Of a stretch of DNA of 64,000 nt, positions 16,062-24,949 are shown piece by piece; the first letter of the stretch is position 1; each line of letters starts with the position of its first letter. The stretch lies in the NCBI RefSeq assembly GCF_000348745.1, contig NC_020812.1, forward strand, positions 1 to 64,000. Reading direction: 5' to 3'. Under the pieces are notes generated by a model, which saw only the letters and a list, made by a program, of their open reading frames with translations, was not told the DNA's origin and ran no database searches. This DNA is from Micavibrio aeruginosavorus EPB (GTDB lineage Bacteria; Pseudomonadota; Alphaproteobacteria; Micavibrionales; Micavibrionaceae). A program made the position numbers and the translations under genes.

Positions 16062-16709
16062 CTACGGAACAAATTTCGGCAGGCAGATGAAAGCGGTTTT
16101 TTGATCCACCATAAAACGCTCAAGCTCTTTCGCGCTTTCGCTGTCACAATCTTTCGACTCCAGCACATAGACCAAATGATCCGACGGGCCGGAAACATCG
16201 GTTTCATCGGTGTTTGTGTGATCGTCTTGCGGCGCGGCCTGTTGCGTATTGCGGGGCGCGTCAATCTGTGTGGCGGTGTTTTTTTGCGCGACCGTGTTGA
16301 AGGCGGCTTTGATGGGTGCCGGGATCATGTGGGGTGCGGCGTGCGTTAATCCGAACGCGAGAGCGGTCGGGGCCAGAACAGCGCCCACCATCTTGGTCAC
16401 GCCATAACCCGGTACGGCGTTATATGCGGCGGCGGCGCGTTTGCAGGCATATTGCCCCAGCGCGAGCGACCCGCATGTTGTGGCGGCCACGGCGGCAAAT
16501 GTGCCGAAGAAAGCGAGGGAGGATTGTGTGGCCAGATGCACACCAATCGACGCCCAAATCCCGATTGCGCCGCCGACAAAGGCAAAGATCACCAGCGGAA
16601 CGCCAGCGGCGATCAGTAAACCGGCCTTGGCCCCTTTGATCAGGGCTTGGCCATCGTGTGTCGTGGGCTGAGTGTTCTGGGGTGTCTTCTGGGGCATATT
16701 CTGGGGCAT
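16062..16709 (-). CDS. Small multi-TM membrane protein with C-terminal Cys pair (paralogue B)
   Basis: This 215-residue protein starts with a Gln/Pro-rich tail (MPQNMPQKTPQNTQ) and has hydrophobic segments near 33-60, 67-92 and 105-130. A polar linker of about 45 residues leads to the Cys-containing C-terminus shared with the gene at 15467 (CDSESAKELERFMVDQ and then CLPKFVP). The linker is absent from paralogue A. The start ATG at 16709 was chosen because the longer frame is Arg-rich and lacks a ribosome site. The gene ends 22 nt before paralogue A begins, so they are probably one transcript. Function unknown. Confidence 0.77.
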   Translation of the reverse strand: MPQNMPQKTPQNTQPTTHDGQALIKGAKAGLLIAAGVPLVIFAFVGGAIGIWASIGVHLATQSSLAFFGTFAAVAATTCGSLALGQYACKRAAAAYNAVPGYGVTKMVGAVLAPTALAFGLTHAAPHMIPAPIKAAFNTVAQKNTATQIDAPRNTQQAAPQDDHTNTDETDVSGPSDHLVYVLESKDCDSESAKELERFMVDQKTAFICLPKFVP

Positions 16710-16792
16710 GGGGCCTGTCCAAAAATTAAAAATGACAGCCGGGGTTATAGGCGCAGGGTGCGACCCTGTCCAGAAAAATATTCCCATAATTC

Positions 16793-16822
16793 TTGACGCT
16801 GGGATTGCGCGGAGGGTATAAG
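16793..16822 (+). promoter_or_regulatory. Sigma70-type promoter of the gene at 16858
   Basis: TTGACG (16793-16798) and TATAAG (16817-16822) are 18 nt apart. The predicted start is about 25-30 nt before the ATG at 16858. The divergent gene starts at 16709. Confidence 0.65.
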
Positions 16823-16857
16823 CGGGGGACTTGGAACGCGACCGAAAGGGGTCTTCG

Positions 16858-17355
16858 ATGATTTTTGTTTTACACCGCCTGTTCACCCGCAAGGGATTCG
16901 AAGGCTATAGCGCGGCCCATCATTACAGTGACGTGGCAATTGGCGCCATGGCGGCGACCACGCTGGCGATCAAAGCGCTGGGCGAGGGGGATGTGGGTTC
17001 AGCCCAAACCGCTTTTGAAACGGCGGCCTATCTGGGGGCGGCGGTTGGCGCGGCGACCGCGTGGCGCACGGCCCTGATCAGTGAACAGGGCAAAGTGCGG
17101 GCTGGTCGTTTTGGGGTTCAGTTTCTGGCTGGCTCTGTGCTGGCCGCGGCCATGGCGTCGGGGATGAGTGCGTTGGCCGAAGGGGCGGACGCAGGGCACA
17201 AGCAACAGGCGCGCCTTCTGGCACAATGGGACATGATGCAGGCCAAGCAGCAGAACCCGTTGCATGTCTGCGCCCCTCGGGTCAGTGGGCCGGAGCGTGT
17301 CTTTTCGGTCTTGAAATGTGACACAACCCCGTTTCCCCGGACATGGGCGCTTTAA
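16858..17355 (+). CDS. Small membrane protein with C-terminal Cys pair (third unknown between mnmE and mnmG)
   Basis: The 165-residue protein has Ala-rich hydrophobic segments near 25-42 (VAIGAMAATTLAIKAL), 57-74 (AAYLGAAVGAATAWRTAL) and 88-106 (FLAGSVLAAAMASGMSAL). A soluble tail with two cysteines follows (LHVCAPR and VLKCDTT). The plan, several helices and then a Cys-pair tail, parallels the two genes on the opposite strand, but I see no shared sequence. The ATG at 16858 is preceded by AAAGGGG and a near-consensus promoter. It is transcribed divergently from the pair and lies 57 nt before mnmG. No known family. Confidence 0.72.
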   Translation: MIFVLHRLFTRKGFEGYSAAHHYSDVAIGAMAATTLAIKALGEGDVGSAQTAFETAAYLGAAVGAATAWRTALISEQGKVRAGRFGVQFLAGSVLAAAMASGMSALAEGADAGHKQQARLLAQWDMMQAKQQNPLHVCAPRVSGPERVFSVLKCDTTPFPRTWAL

Positions 17356-17384
17356 GCGGTTTCGCATCAGCAAAAACTGGAATT

Positions 17385-17393
17385 TTATCCACA
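17385..17393 (+). promoter_or_regulatory. Perfect DnaA box upstream of mnmG
   Basis: TTATCCACA matches the consensus DnaA box at all nine positions and lies 20 nt before the mnmG start. A single box more likely means regulation or titration than an origin. Confidence 0.5.
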
Positions 17394-17412
17394 GGCGGGA
17401 TATAAGCGCCCG

Positions 17413-19326
17413 ATGGACACCAAGATCATGAAAACCTCATTCGATGTCATTGTTGTGGGTGGCGGGCACGCGGGCTGTGAAGCCGCTGCGGCGGCCGCGC
17501 GTATGGGGGCCGATACGGCCCTGGTCACGCACCGCGCCGATACGATCGGGGTAATGTCGTGCAACCCGGCCATTGGCGGTCTGGGCAAGGGGCATCTGGT
17601 GCGCGAGATTGACGCGCTGGACGGTGTCATGGGTCGCGTGATCGACCAATCGGGCATCCAGTTCCGGGTTCTGAACGCATCCAAGGGCCCCGCCGTGCGT
17701 GGCCCCCGGGCGCAGGCCGACCGCAAACTGTACCGTGAAGCGATGCAGGCGTTGCTGGCCGACTACCCCAATCTGACGATTATTGAGGGTGGGGCGGATG
17801 ATTTGATCCTGGACCCCGTATCTGGCGCGGTTGCGGGTTTAAAAACCCTTTCCGGTCAAGAGCTTAAGGCTAAATCCGTGGTGTTGACCACGGGCACGTT
17901 CCTGCGCGGGTTGATCCACCGGGGCGAAGAACGCATCCCGGCGGGCCGTGTGGGCGAGGCCCCGGCCGTGGGGCTGGCGCAGACATTGGAGAAGCTCGGC
18001 TTCCCGCTGGGCCGTCTGAAAACCGGAACCCCGGCGCGGCTGGATGGATCGACCATCAACTGGTCCATTCTGGAACCCCAGCACGGCGATACTCCGCCCG
18101 TGCCGTTTTCATTCATGACGGATGAAATCCGCGTGCCGCAGGTGCCGTGCTATATCACCCACACCACCCAGGCGACGCACGATATCATCCGCGCGAACCT
18201 GCACCGCGCGCCGATGTATTCCGGCGCGATCAAGGGCACGGGCCCGCGCTATTGCCCGTCGATTGAGGACAAGGTCGTCCGCTTCGCCGACAAGGAGCGC
18301 CACCAGATCTTCCTGGAGCCGGAAGGGCTGGACGACAACACCATCTATCCGAACGGCATTTCCAACGCCCTGCCGATTGAGGTGCAGGACCAGCTCCTCC
18401 GCACCATCCCGGGGCTGGAGAATGTCGTGGTCAAGGAATGGGCCTACGCCATTGAGTATGATTATTGCGACCCGCGCGATCTGGGCCCGACGCTGGAATC
18501 CAAGCGCCTGAGCGGCCTGTTCCTCGCGGGGCAGATCAATGGCACCACCGGCTATGAAGAAGCCGGGGCGCAAGGCCTGATGGCCGGGGTCAATGCCGCG
18601 CTGAAGGCGGAGGGTGCGGGCCGGACCTTTATCCTCGACCGGGCCGAGGCGTATATCGGGGTTTTGATTGACGACCTGATCAGCCGCGGCGCGCCCGAGC
18701 CATACCGCATGTTTACCAGCCGGGCGGAATACCGCCTGACCCTGCGCGCCGACAACGCGGACCAGCGCCTGACCGACCGTGGTCTGGACATTGGCTGTGT
18801 GTCTGTTTCACGTGAAACACATTGGGCGGCGAAGAAGGCGGCGTTGGAGTCTGGCCGTGCTTTGGCACAGGAACTCCGTGCATCCCCGAATGTTCTGGCC
18901 GAAAAAGGTCTGCGCGTGAATATGGACGGGCAGGTGCGCTCGGCCTATGACCTGCTGCGCTATCCGGATATTGATTGGGCGACGCTGTGCCGTGTTTGGC
19001 CGGAACTCTCCGCCATCAGCCCGGCGGTGGCTGAGCAGATTGGCATTGATGCCCTCTATGCCGGGTACATGGACCGGCAGGAAACCGACATCGCCGCCTT
19101 CCGCAAGGATGAGGCGCTGGTCCTGCCTGTGGATCTGGATTACACGGCGATTGGGTCGCTCTCGACCGAAATCCGCCTGAAACTGCAACAGGCCCGGCCC
19201 GTGACACTGGGCGCGGCGGCCCGTATCCCGGGCGTCACCCCGGCGGCGGTCGTGGCCTTGCTCCGTTTCGTCAAGCGCGGCGGTAAACGCCCTGATGAGG
19301 CGTCGGATGACCGTGATGTCGCCTAA
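17413..19326 (+). CDS. mnmG: tRNA uridine 5-carboxymethylaminomethyl modification enzyme MnmG (GidA)
   Basis: MnmG is the FAD-binding partner of MnmE in wobble-uridine modification. The 637 residues begin with the FAD motif [12 protein letters not shown], then [37 protein letters not shown] and [19 protein letters not shown], all diagnostic. The C-terminal helical domain that contacts MnmE is complete. The start ATG at 17413 gives a five-residue leader before the family's usual N-terminus; the ATG at 17428 is an alternative. A parS site (18804-18819) is embedded in the reading frame, encoding VSRET. rsmG overlaps its last codons, so the two are translationally coupled. Confidence 0.97.
   Translation: MDTKIMKTSFDVIVVGGGHAGCEAAAAAARMGADTALVTHRADTIGVMSCNPAIGGLGKGHLVREIDALDGVMGRVIDQSGIQFRVLNASKGPAVRGPRAQADRKLYREAMQALLADYPNLTIIEGGADDLILDPVSGAVAGLKTLSGQELKAKSVVLTTGTFLRGLIHRGEERIPAGRVGEAPAVGLAQTLEKLGFPLGRLKTGTPARLDGSTINWSILEPQHGDTPPVPFSFMTDEIRVPQVPCYITHTTQATHDIIRANLHRAPMYSGAIKGTGPRYCPSIEDKVVRFADKERHQIFLEPEGLDDNTIYPNGISNALPIEVQDQLLRTIPGLENVVVKEWAYAIEYDYCDPRDLGPTLESKRLSGLFLAGQINGTTGYEEAGAQGLMAGVNAALKAEGAGRTFILDRAEAYIGVLIDDLISRGAPEPYRMFTSRAEYRLTLRADNADQRLTDRGLDIGCVSVSRETHWAAKKAALESGRALAQELRASPNVLAEKGLRVNMDGQVRSAYDLLRYPDIDWATLCRVWPELSAISPAVAEQIGIDALYAGYMDRQETDIAAFRKDEALVLPVDLDYTAIGSLSTEIRLKLQQARPVTLGAAARIPGVTPAAVVALLRFVKRGGKRPDEASDDRDVA
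18804..18819. other. parS site 1 (inside mnmG)
   Basis: TGTTTCACGTGAAACA is a perfect 16-bp palindrome and matches the ParB-binding parS consensus at every position. It lies within the mnmG reading frame and encodes part of VSRET. Confidence 0.93.
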
Positions 19327-19936
19327 TCCCCTGACCATTCCCGCTGTTTCACGTGAAACAGAAGAAAAGCTCTCCCATTACCGCGCCCTGCTGGAAAAGT
19401 GGCAGGCGGCGATCAATCTGGTCAGCCCGGCCACCCTGCCCGAGGCGGATACCCGGCACTTCAAGGATTCCTTGCAGGTTCTGCCGCTGGTTCCGGTTGC
19501 GGCCCAGACGCTCTATGATCTGGGCAGCGGAGCAGGGTTTCCGGGACTGGTTCTGGCCATCGCCCGTCCGGATCTGGCTGTGACGCTGGTGGAATCGGAC
19601 CAAAAGAAATGTTCCTTCCTCTCCACCGTTTCACGTGAAACAAAAGCCGGCGCGACCATCGCCAATGAGCGAATCGAAATGGCCACGGCCAATCGCCCAG
19701 CCCCGGACGTGATTACGGCCCGGGCGCTGGCGGCATTGCCCGCTTTGCTGGATCTGGTGGCCCCATGGGTGGCCGCCAATCCGGCCATCACCCTGATCTT
19801 CCCCAAGGGCGCCCGCGCCGAGGAAGAGGTGGCGGAAGCACGGAAAACCTGGGCGTTTGACCTGGCTGAACACCAAAGCGCCACCGACCCGGCGGCGCGC
19901 ATTCTGGTGCTGGCCGCGATCTGCGCAAAATCGTAA
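19307..19936 (+). CDS. rsmG: 16S rRNA m7G527 methyltransferase RsmG (GidB)
   Basis: RsmG methylates N7 of G527 in 16S rRNA using SAM. The 209 residues show the family opening ([25 protein letters not shown]), the [11 protein letters not shown] block and the SAM-binding motif [20 protein letters not shown]. Later [15 protein letters not shown] and IFPKGA are also typical. In-frame starts exist at 19295, 19307 and 19316; 19307 has GATGAGG at six nt and overlaps the mnmG end. Two parS sites lie in the gene (19345-19360, 19627-19642), encoding VSRET twice. It precedes parA, the canonical order near the origin. Confidence 0.95.
   Translation: MTVMSPNPLTIPAVSRETEEKLSHYRALLEKWQAAINLVSPATLPEADTRHFKDSLQVLPLVPVAAQTLYDLGSGAGFPGLVLAIARPDLAVTLVESDQKKCSFLSTVSRETKAGATIANERIEMATANRPAPDVITARALAALPALLDLVAPWVAANPAITLIFPKGARAEEEVAEARKTWAFDLAEHQSATDPAARILVLAAICAKS
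19345..19360. other. parS site 2 (5' end of rsmG)
   Basis: TGTTTCACGTGAAACA, identical to site 1, in the rsmG reading frame near its start. It is the second of three sites within 840 bp. Confidence 0.93.
19627..19642. other. parS site 3 (inside rsmG)
   Basis: CGTTTCACGTGAAACA has the intact 14-bp core GTTTCACGTGAAAC (19628-19641); only the outer base differs from sites 1 and 2. Confidence 0.88.
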
Positions 19937-20035
19937 TAATATTGTGCCCTAAAAAGTTTGACGATCATCGACGCCATCGTGCATGATCGGCCCGCTAAAG
20001 ATTATCAATTGAACCCCGCTGAATGGAGTGTCTCA

Positions 20036-20908
20036 ATGACCGAACAGGCCGTCTCAACCCCTAAAATCCCGCGTATCATGGCGGTTGCCAACCAAAAGGG
20101 CGGCGTGGGTAAGACCACGACGGCGGTCAATCTGGCCACGGCGATGTGCGCAGTGGGCAAGACGGTTTTGCTGGTCGATCTGGATTCACAGGGTAACGCG
20201 TCCACGGGTCTGGGTATCAAGCGCGTCGATATCCGCCATTCCAGCTATGACGTCCTGTTCGGCGAAGTCGCGGTCGAAGATGCGATCATGCAGACCAAGG
20301 TGCCGAACCTGTCCATCGTTCCGTCTTCCATTCACCTGTCCGGGGCGGAGATTGAACTGGTGGATGTTGAACGCCGGGAATATTGCCTGCGCGATGCGCT
20401 GCGCCAACCGCTGCCGTTCGACTATATTATTATTGACTGCGCCCCGTCGCTCAGCCTGCTGACCCTGAATGCTTTGGTCGCGACCGATACGGTTGTGGTT
20501 CCCTTGCAATGTGAATTCTATGCGCTGGAGGGGTTGAGCCATCTGGTCAAAACCATCGAGCGCGTGCGCAAGGCCTTTAACCCGACGCTGGATATTCACG
20601 GCGTTGTGCTGACCATGTATGACCGCCGCAACAACCTGTCCAGCATGGTTGAAAATGACGTGCGTGAATTTTTCGGTGACAAGGTCTATCGCACCGTGAT
20701 CCCGCGCAACGTCCGTGTGTCCGAAGCGCCGTCCTTCGGCCTTCCAGCGATTGTCTATGATATGAAAAGTCCGGGTGCGACCGCCTATATCCATCTGGCC
20801 AGTGAAGTGCTGAAACGCGAACGTACATTGATGCGCGAAGCGGCAGCGAATGAGCAACAACTTATTGAAAATAAATTACAAAACACCGAAGTGAAAGGGG
20901 CTGCATGA
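20036..20908 (+). CDS. parA: Chromosome partition ATPase ParA
   Basis: ParA is the Walker-type ATPase that, with ParB on parS, segregates the replication origin. From the ATG at 20036 (GGAG eight nt upstream) the protein has 290 residues. The deviant Walker A KGGVGKTT starts at residue 21, with signature Lys at 22-26 region and DLDSQGNAST downstream. IIIDCAPSLSLLTLNAL is the Walker B block, and VVLTMYDRRNNLSSMVENDVREFFGDKVYRTVIPRN is typical of the chromosomal ParA/Soj group. The longer frame from 19958 lacks family similarity. The last four bases overlap parB (ATGA), so the two proteins are coupled. Confidence 0.97.
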   Translation: MTEQAVSTPKIPRIMAVANQKGGVGKTTTAVNLATAMCAVGKTVLLVDLDSQGNASTGLGIKRVDIRHSSYDVLFGEVAVEDAIMQTKVPNLSIVPSSIHLSGAEIELVDVERREYCLRDALRQPLPFDYIIIDCAPSLSLLTLNALVATDTVVVPLQCEFYALEGLSHLVKTIERVRKAFNPTLDIHGVVLTMYDRRNNLSSMVENDVREFFGDKVYRTVIPRNVRVSEAPSFGLPAIVYDMKSPGATAYIHLASEVLKRERTLMREAAANEQQLIENKLQNTEVKGAA

Positions 20909-21852
20909 TGAGTACAGCACGTCGTGGTCTGGGCCGGGGTCTCTCCGCTCTGTTTGATGATGAAGAATTGGTTGGCCCATCTGGTGCGTCGGCTTCGGCT
21001 GCGCCCGCCGCCGCATCTGCGGGTCAGGCCGCACCCGCTTGCGGTGCCACGGGGCGCGTGACCCTGTCGGTGACACAATTGATCCCGGGTCCGACCCAGC
21101 CGCGGAATGTTTTTGATGACGCGACGCTGAAGGAACTGGCGGAATCCATTTCCGCGCATGGCGTGTTGCAACCGCTGTTGGTGCGTCCGTCGAAGGTGAA
21201 GGCCGGATCATACGAAATCATCTGTGGTGAACGCCGCTGGCGCGCCTCGCAAAAGGCGGGCCTGCATGATGTGCCGGTGATCATCCGCGATCTGGATGAC
21301 ACGCAGGCGATGGAAATCGCCCTGATCGAAAACATCCAGCGTGAATCTTTGAGCGTGCTGGATGAGGCCGAGGCCTATATCCGCCTGATGAACGAATTTG
21401 GTCACACGCAGGAAAAGCTGGCCGGTGTTGTTGGCAAAAGCCGCAGCCACATCGCCAACACGATCCGTCTGATGGGCTTGCCGGAAAATGTGCGCAAGCT
21501 GATCGCGAAAGATGCATTGACCGCCGGTCATGCGCGCGCCTTGATCACCGCCGCCGATCCGGAAGGGTTGGCCCGCGTGGTGGTGGAGAAGGGTCTGTCG
21601 GTGCGTGAAACCGAACGTCTGGCCGCAAGCGCCGAAGGCAAAGCGGGCAGCGCAAAAGCCAAAACCGCCAAGCCGGTGAAGGATGTCGATACCCGCGCGT
21701 TGGAGCAGGACATCACCGAACGCCTCGGCATGAAAATGTCGATCGATCTGAAAAGCGCGACCAAGGGCACGGTGAAGATCAAGTTTGATGACCTGGATCA
21801 ACTGGATGTCATTGTGCAAAAACTGGTCGCCATGGGCGCGCGCGGCTTGTAA
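20905..21852 (+). CDS. parB: Chromosome partition protein ParB
   Basis: ParB binds parS and spreads by CTP-dependent clamping. The 315 residues start MMSTARRGLGRGLSALF, the typical ParA-interacting N-terminus, followed by an Ala-rich linker. The CTPase/ParB core includes TQPRNVFDD, VLQPLLVRPS and the signature IICGERRWRAS, and then EIALIENIQRESL. The DNA-binding helix-turn-helix lies in LAGVVGKSRSHIANTIRLMGLP. The C-terminal dimerisation segment (ITERLGMKMSIDLK to the end) is complete. The start overlaps parA by four bases. Three matching parS sites lie 1.3-2.1 kb upstream, giving a complete parABS locus in one place. Confidence 0.97.
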   Translation: MMSTARRGLGRGLSALFDDEELVGPSGASASAAPAAASAGQAAPACGATGRVTLSVTQLIPGPTQPRNVFDDATLKELAESISAHGVLQPLLVRPSKVKAGSYEIICGERRWRASQKAGLHDVPVIIRDLDDTQAMEIALIENIQRESLSVLDEAEAYIRLMNEFGHTQEKLAGVVGKSRSHIANTIRLMGLPENVRKLIAKDALTAGHARALITAADPEGLARVVVEKGLSVRETERLAASAEGKAGSAKAKTAKPVKDVDTRALEQDITERLGMKMSIDLKSATKGTVKIKFDDLDQLDVIVQKLVAMGARGL

Positions 21853-21884
21853 TTCCGCCGTTTTTTAGACCCCAAAATTTGTGC

Positions 21885-21919
21885 AAAAAGGGTGCAGCAT
21901 AAAATCTGCACCCTTTTTT
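21885..21919 (+). terminator. Intrinsic terminator after parB
   Basis: AAAAAGGGTGCAG (21885-21897) pairs with CTGCACCCTTTTT (21906-21918) across an 8-nt loop, followed by a T. The symmetric A/T ends would allow termination from either side. Confidence 0.9.
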
Positions 21920-21991
21920 GTGCCCGGATTCCGTTGTGCGGTTTGTGGGGCTGGGTGTGAAAAACACCGAAAAAAGATGATTTTTATCCTG

Positions 21992-22000
21992 TTTTCCACA
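21992..22000 (+). promoter_or_regulatory. DnaA-box-like site after parB
   Basis: TTTTCCACA fits the relaxed consensus TT(A/T)TNCACA. It is a single site in the AT-rich gap between parB and the antiporter gene; significance is unclear. Confidence 0.25.
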
Positions 22001-22079
22001 GGTATTATTCTAAATAAATATAACAAAATCAGTATCTTGTAATTTTTTCTGTGCATCGCACAAGAATGGGAGTAGAGGA

Positions 22080-24200
22080 TTGCCCAGTTCTGAAAAAAAC
22101 AGGATCCCTTTCAAAATGGTACTGAATATTACATCTGCGTTAGCCTTGTTTGTCCTGATTGCGATTTCGACCGTGATCTTCTTCGTCTCCAAGCGGATCA
22201 AAGTTCCTTATACGGTGTTGTTGGTCGCGGTGGGCGTGTTGCTGGTTCCAATTGTGAACCTGCCTTATCTCAAATCCGTGTTCGGCTTTTTGGGCGATAT
22301 GGCCCTGACGCCTGAACTGCTCTTCTTCATCTTCCTGCCTGTCCTGATTTTTGAATCTGCCTTTAACATGAATATGCGCCGCATGCTGGACAGTGCGTGG
22401 GCGATTTCGTTGCTGGCGGTTGTCGGGATGGTGATTTCCACGATTACGGTGGCCACCTTGTTGTTCTTTGCACTGCCGCTGGTGGGCATTGAAATTCCGT
22501 TCATGCTGGCGCTGGTGTTCGGCGCGGTGATTTCACCGACCGATCCGGTGGCTGTGCTGGCCATCTTCAAGGAATGCCACGTGCCGCGTCGTCTGGGACT
22601 GGTGTTCGAAGGGGAAAGCCTGCTGAATGATGGTACGGCGGTGGCGTTGTTTATGGTGTTGCTGGGTGTGGCCACAACGGGCTTCCACGGCGCTGAAACA
22701 ATCATGCACGGCATGTTTGAATTCGTCATGATGTTGGTTTTGGGTGTGGGTTTGGGTCTGGTGATGGCCGCGGTCTTTACCCGGGCTTTGCGCTACACCA
22801 AAAAGAACGAATTTGTGACGGTGACGCTGATCCTGATTTCCGCGCACCTGGTGTTTATCACCTGCGAATTGATCAACCATACCGGCGTGATCCACGTCTC
22901 ATCCATTATCGCGACCACGGTTGCGGCGCTGTTCATGGGGAACTATTCCCGCAACACGCTGCACCCCGAAGTAGACGGCTATCTGGGCAAGCTGATCGAA
23001 CACATGGCGTTCGTTGTGAACTCGCTGGTGTTCCTGATGGCGGGTCTGTTGTTCGCCAGCGCGGGTGTTGATCTGGCGCATCTGTGGCTGCCGATTTTGG
23101 TCACGGTGCTGGTGGTGGCGTTCTCGCGCGTGATTGCGGTGTATGCCGTGACCGTGCCGCTGAACCTCAGCAAGGTCGAGGCCCCAATCCCCGCCGCCTG
23201 GGAAAAATTGCTGGCCTGGGGCAGTTTGCGCGGGGCGTTGTCGATTATTATCGTCACGCTGATCCCGGCCGATTTCACGGTTCCGGGCTGGAATTTGCCC
23301 TACACGCCGCAGGAATTTCTGCTGTCCTTGACCATCGGGTGCATTCTGGCGACCTTGTTTATCAAGGCCCCGCTGATCGTGCCGATCATGAAAAAGCTGA
23401 AAGTCACGGATGAAAACCCGCTGAAAAAGGCGCACGAAGCCGATCTGGGGATCTATTACCTCCAGACTGAACGCGCGCGGCTGGTGAAGCACCATGAAAA
23501 GGGCTTCGTCCGTCCTGAGCATTTCGATGCGATGATGCAGCGTCTGGACCAAAAGCTGGCCGAAGCCGAAGCCTTGCGGGCGGATCTGGTGCGGGCCCAT
23601 GGCCGGATCATTTTCGATCAATCCCTGCATCTGGCGATGGTTCACGTTGAAAAAACGGCCCTGAAAAACCTGTTCATCAACGAAGAGGTGAGCGAGCAAA
23701 CCTATCGCCGCCTGTACAGCAAGCTGTGCCTGCAACAGGAAAAAATCGAACAAGCCCGCCACGATGAAATCGACCCGCGCGCCTACACCGACCGCAAGGA
23801 CGTGTTCGACAAGCTGGTGGCGTTGGTCAACATGCCGTTTGACCGCAACCGCGGCCTGATCACCCCGGCCCAGCGGTTGGAATATTACCGCGCCCAGATG
23901 ATCATTGCCCGCAAGGCGGTTCAGACCATCGAATGCATGCAGACCGAACACGGCAACCCGGTCTTCCTGCCGGAATCCTATGACCAGGTTCTGGCCCTGT
24001 ACCGCCAATACAAAAAACGCTCCGGCGAAAAGGCGGATAATATGGTCGCGGAATACCGGGATGAATTGCTGCCCTATTTGCACAAGCTGGCGGAGCGGTC
24101 CTTGTTCGCCTCGGGTGGCCGGGCGCTGGATTACCTGCATGACAAGGGGTTGGTGGACGAACACGTCATGCACGATCTGCGCGAGCATTTCTCTGTCTAA
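22080..24200 (+). CDS. CPA1-family Na+/H+ antiporter (NhaP type) with long cytoplasmic tail
   Basis: The 706-residue protein begins with about twelve membrane helices (roughly 12-430). It has the CPA1 signatures FFIFLPVLIFESAFNMN, GAVISPTDPVAVLAIFKE (with the functional Asp) and EGESLLNDGTAVALF. It should exchange Na+ (or K+) for protons across the inner membrane. A hydrophilic tail of about 270 residues follows, rich in charged helices (YLQTERARLVKHHEKGF onward), likely a regulatory domain. The TTG start at 22080 has GGGAG seven nt upstream; ATG at 22116 is a shorter option. A strong terminator follows at 24223-24251. Substrate specificity cannot be read from sequence. Confidence 0.9.
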   Translation: MPSSEKNRIPFKMVLNITSALALFVLIAISTVIFFVSKRIKVPYTVLLVAVGVLLVPIVNLPYLKSVFGFLGDMALTPELLFFIFLPVLIFESAFNMNMRRMLDSAWAISLLAVVGMVISTITVATLLFFALPLVGIEIPFMLALVFGAVISPTDPVAVLAIFKECHVPRRLGLVFEGESLLNDGTAVALFMVLLGVATTGFHGAETIMHGMFEFVMMLVLGVGLGLVMAAVFTRALRYTKKNEFVTVTLILISAHLVFITCELINHTGVIHVSSIIATTVAALFMGNYSRNTLHPEVDGYLGKLIEHMAFVVNSLVFLMAGLLFASAGVDLAHLWLPILVTVLVVAFSRVIAVYAVTVPLNLSKVEAPIPAAWEKLLAWGSLRGALSIIIVTLIPADFTVPGWNLPYTPQEFLLSLTIGCILATLFIKAPLIVPIMKKLKVTDENPLKKAHEADLGIYYLQTERARLVKHHEKGFVRPEHFDAMMQRLDQKLAEAEALRADLVRAHGRIIFDQSLHLAMVHVEKTALKNLFINEEVSEQTYRRLYSKLCLQQEKIEQARHDEIDPRAYTDRKDVFDKLVALVNMPFDRNRGLITPAQRLEYYRAQMIIARKAVQTIECMQTEHGNPVFLPESYDQVLALYRQYKKRSGEKADNMVAEYRDELLPYLHKLAERSLFASGGRALDYLHDKGLVDEHVMHDLREHFSV

Positions 24201-24222
24201 ACAGAGGGTTCACAGAATAGGG

Positions 24223-24251
24223 AAGGGCGCGGATCAAACCGCGCCCTTTTT
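24223..24251 (+). terminator. Intrinsic terminator after the antiporter gene
   Basis: AAGGGCGCGG (24223-24232) pairs with CCGCGCCCTT (24239-24248) around a 6-nt loop, followed by T residues. Confidence 0.9.
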
Positions 24252-24266
24252 GTTGGCGGAAAACCC

Positions 24267-24295
24267 TTGACTCTTTTTGTACCGAATGGTATATC
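24267..24295 (+). promoter_or_regulatory. Promoter of the tetR-type gene
   Basis: TTGACT (24267-24272) and TATATC (24290-24295) are 17 nt apart. The -10 overlaps the palindrome at 24292-24307, so binding there would block transcription. Confidence 0.65.
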
Positions 24296-24307
24296 TATAT
24301 ATAGATA
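24292..24307. promoter_or_regulatory. Operator 1: palindrome before the tetR-type gene
   Basis: TATCTATATATAGATA is a perfect 16-bp palindrome and overlaps the promoter -10. The half TATATAGATAGAAT reappears before the AhpD-like gene, which points to autoregulation plus control of that gene by one repressor. Confidence 0.6.
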
Positions 24308-24323
24308 GAATGAAACGAGGACG

Positions 24324-24887
24324 ATGATGTCTGATATGCGCGAACAAGTCTTACAAGTGGCCGGGGACCTGACGCAGGCGCGGGGGTTCAACGGGTTCAG
24401 CTATATCGATTTGTCGAACGCGGTTGGGATCAAAACGTCCAGCATCCATTATTATTTCAAAAAGAAGGATGATCTGGCCGTCGCCCTGATTGACCGCCAG
24501 CGCAAGATCGTCGGCGAAAAATTGGCGGCGATTGATACGGCCCAAATGTCGCCTCAAGCGTCATTGCAGGCTTTGGGCGATTTATTCAAAAGCTTCATCA
24601 CCGGGCGGCAGGATAATTTCTGCCTGTGCGGCATGCTGGCCGCGGAGTTTGCGGCCATGAATGAACCGGCCCGCGCGGCGTTGAAGGCGTATTTCGATGA
24701 TGTGCGCGGCTGGCTGGCCGGGCAATTTGTGCGGCTGGACCCATCCATCCCATCCGATCAGGCACAGGCCAAAGCGCTGTGCTTTATCGGTGCGCTGGAG
24801 GGGGTGTTGCTGATCGCGCGGCTGGAGAAAAATCCGGCCCTGATTGATCAGGCTATTGCCCCATTTTTCAAGATTTCCGGGAGATAG
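24324..24887 (+). CDS. TetR-family transcriptional regulator
   Basis: The 187-residue protein has the N-terminal TetR DNA-binding domain: QVAGDLTQARGFNGFSYIDL followed by the helix-turn-helix core SNAVGIKTSSIHYYFKKKDDL. The C-terminal ligand and dimer domain is less conserved; three cysteines appear in QDNFCLCGML and KALCFIGA. The ATG at 24324 opens a Met-Met pair. A palindrome overlaps its own promoter, and a related site lies before the next gene, so it likely represses both. Ligand is unknown; the two-Cys segment could sense thiol stress or an electrophile, which is speculative but matches the redox-linked neighbour. Confidence 0.92.
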   Translation: MMSDMREQVLQVAGDLTQARGFNGFSYIDLSNAVGIKTSSIHYYFKKKDDLAVALIDRQRKIVGEKLAAIDTAQMSPQASLQALGDLFKSFITGRQDNFCLCGMLAAEFAAMNEPARAALKAYFDDVRGWLAGQFVRLDPSIPSDQAQAKALCFIGALEGVLLIARLEKNPALIDQAIAPFFKISGR

Positions 24888-24925
24888 AAAGGGTGGCGAC
24901 CACCCGCCTTTTCTCTCTCCCTGAA

Positions 24926-24949
24926 TATCTATCTTTATATAGATAGAAT
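24926..24949. promoter_or_regulatory. Operator 2: palindrome before the AhpD-like gene
   Basis: The inverted repeat TCTATC (24928-24933) and GATAGA (24942-24947) has an 8-nt spacer. Its right part TATATAGATAGAAT and the following AACGA match operator 1 and its flank. Confidence 0.55.

Noticed and set aside
22899-24188. A 429-codon minus-strand frame inside the antiporter gene
   Set aside because: It is His/Gln/Arg-rich shadow sequence opposite a clear CPA1 transporter and has no family similarity.
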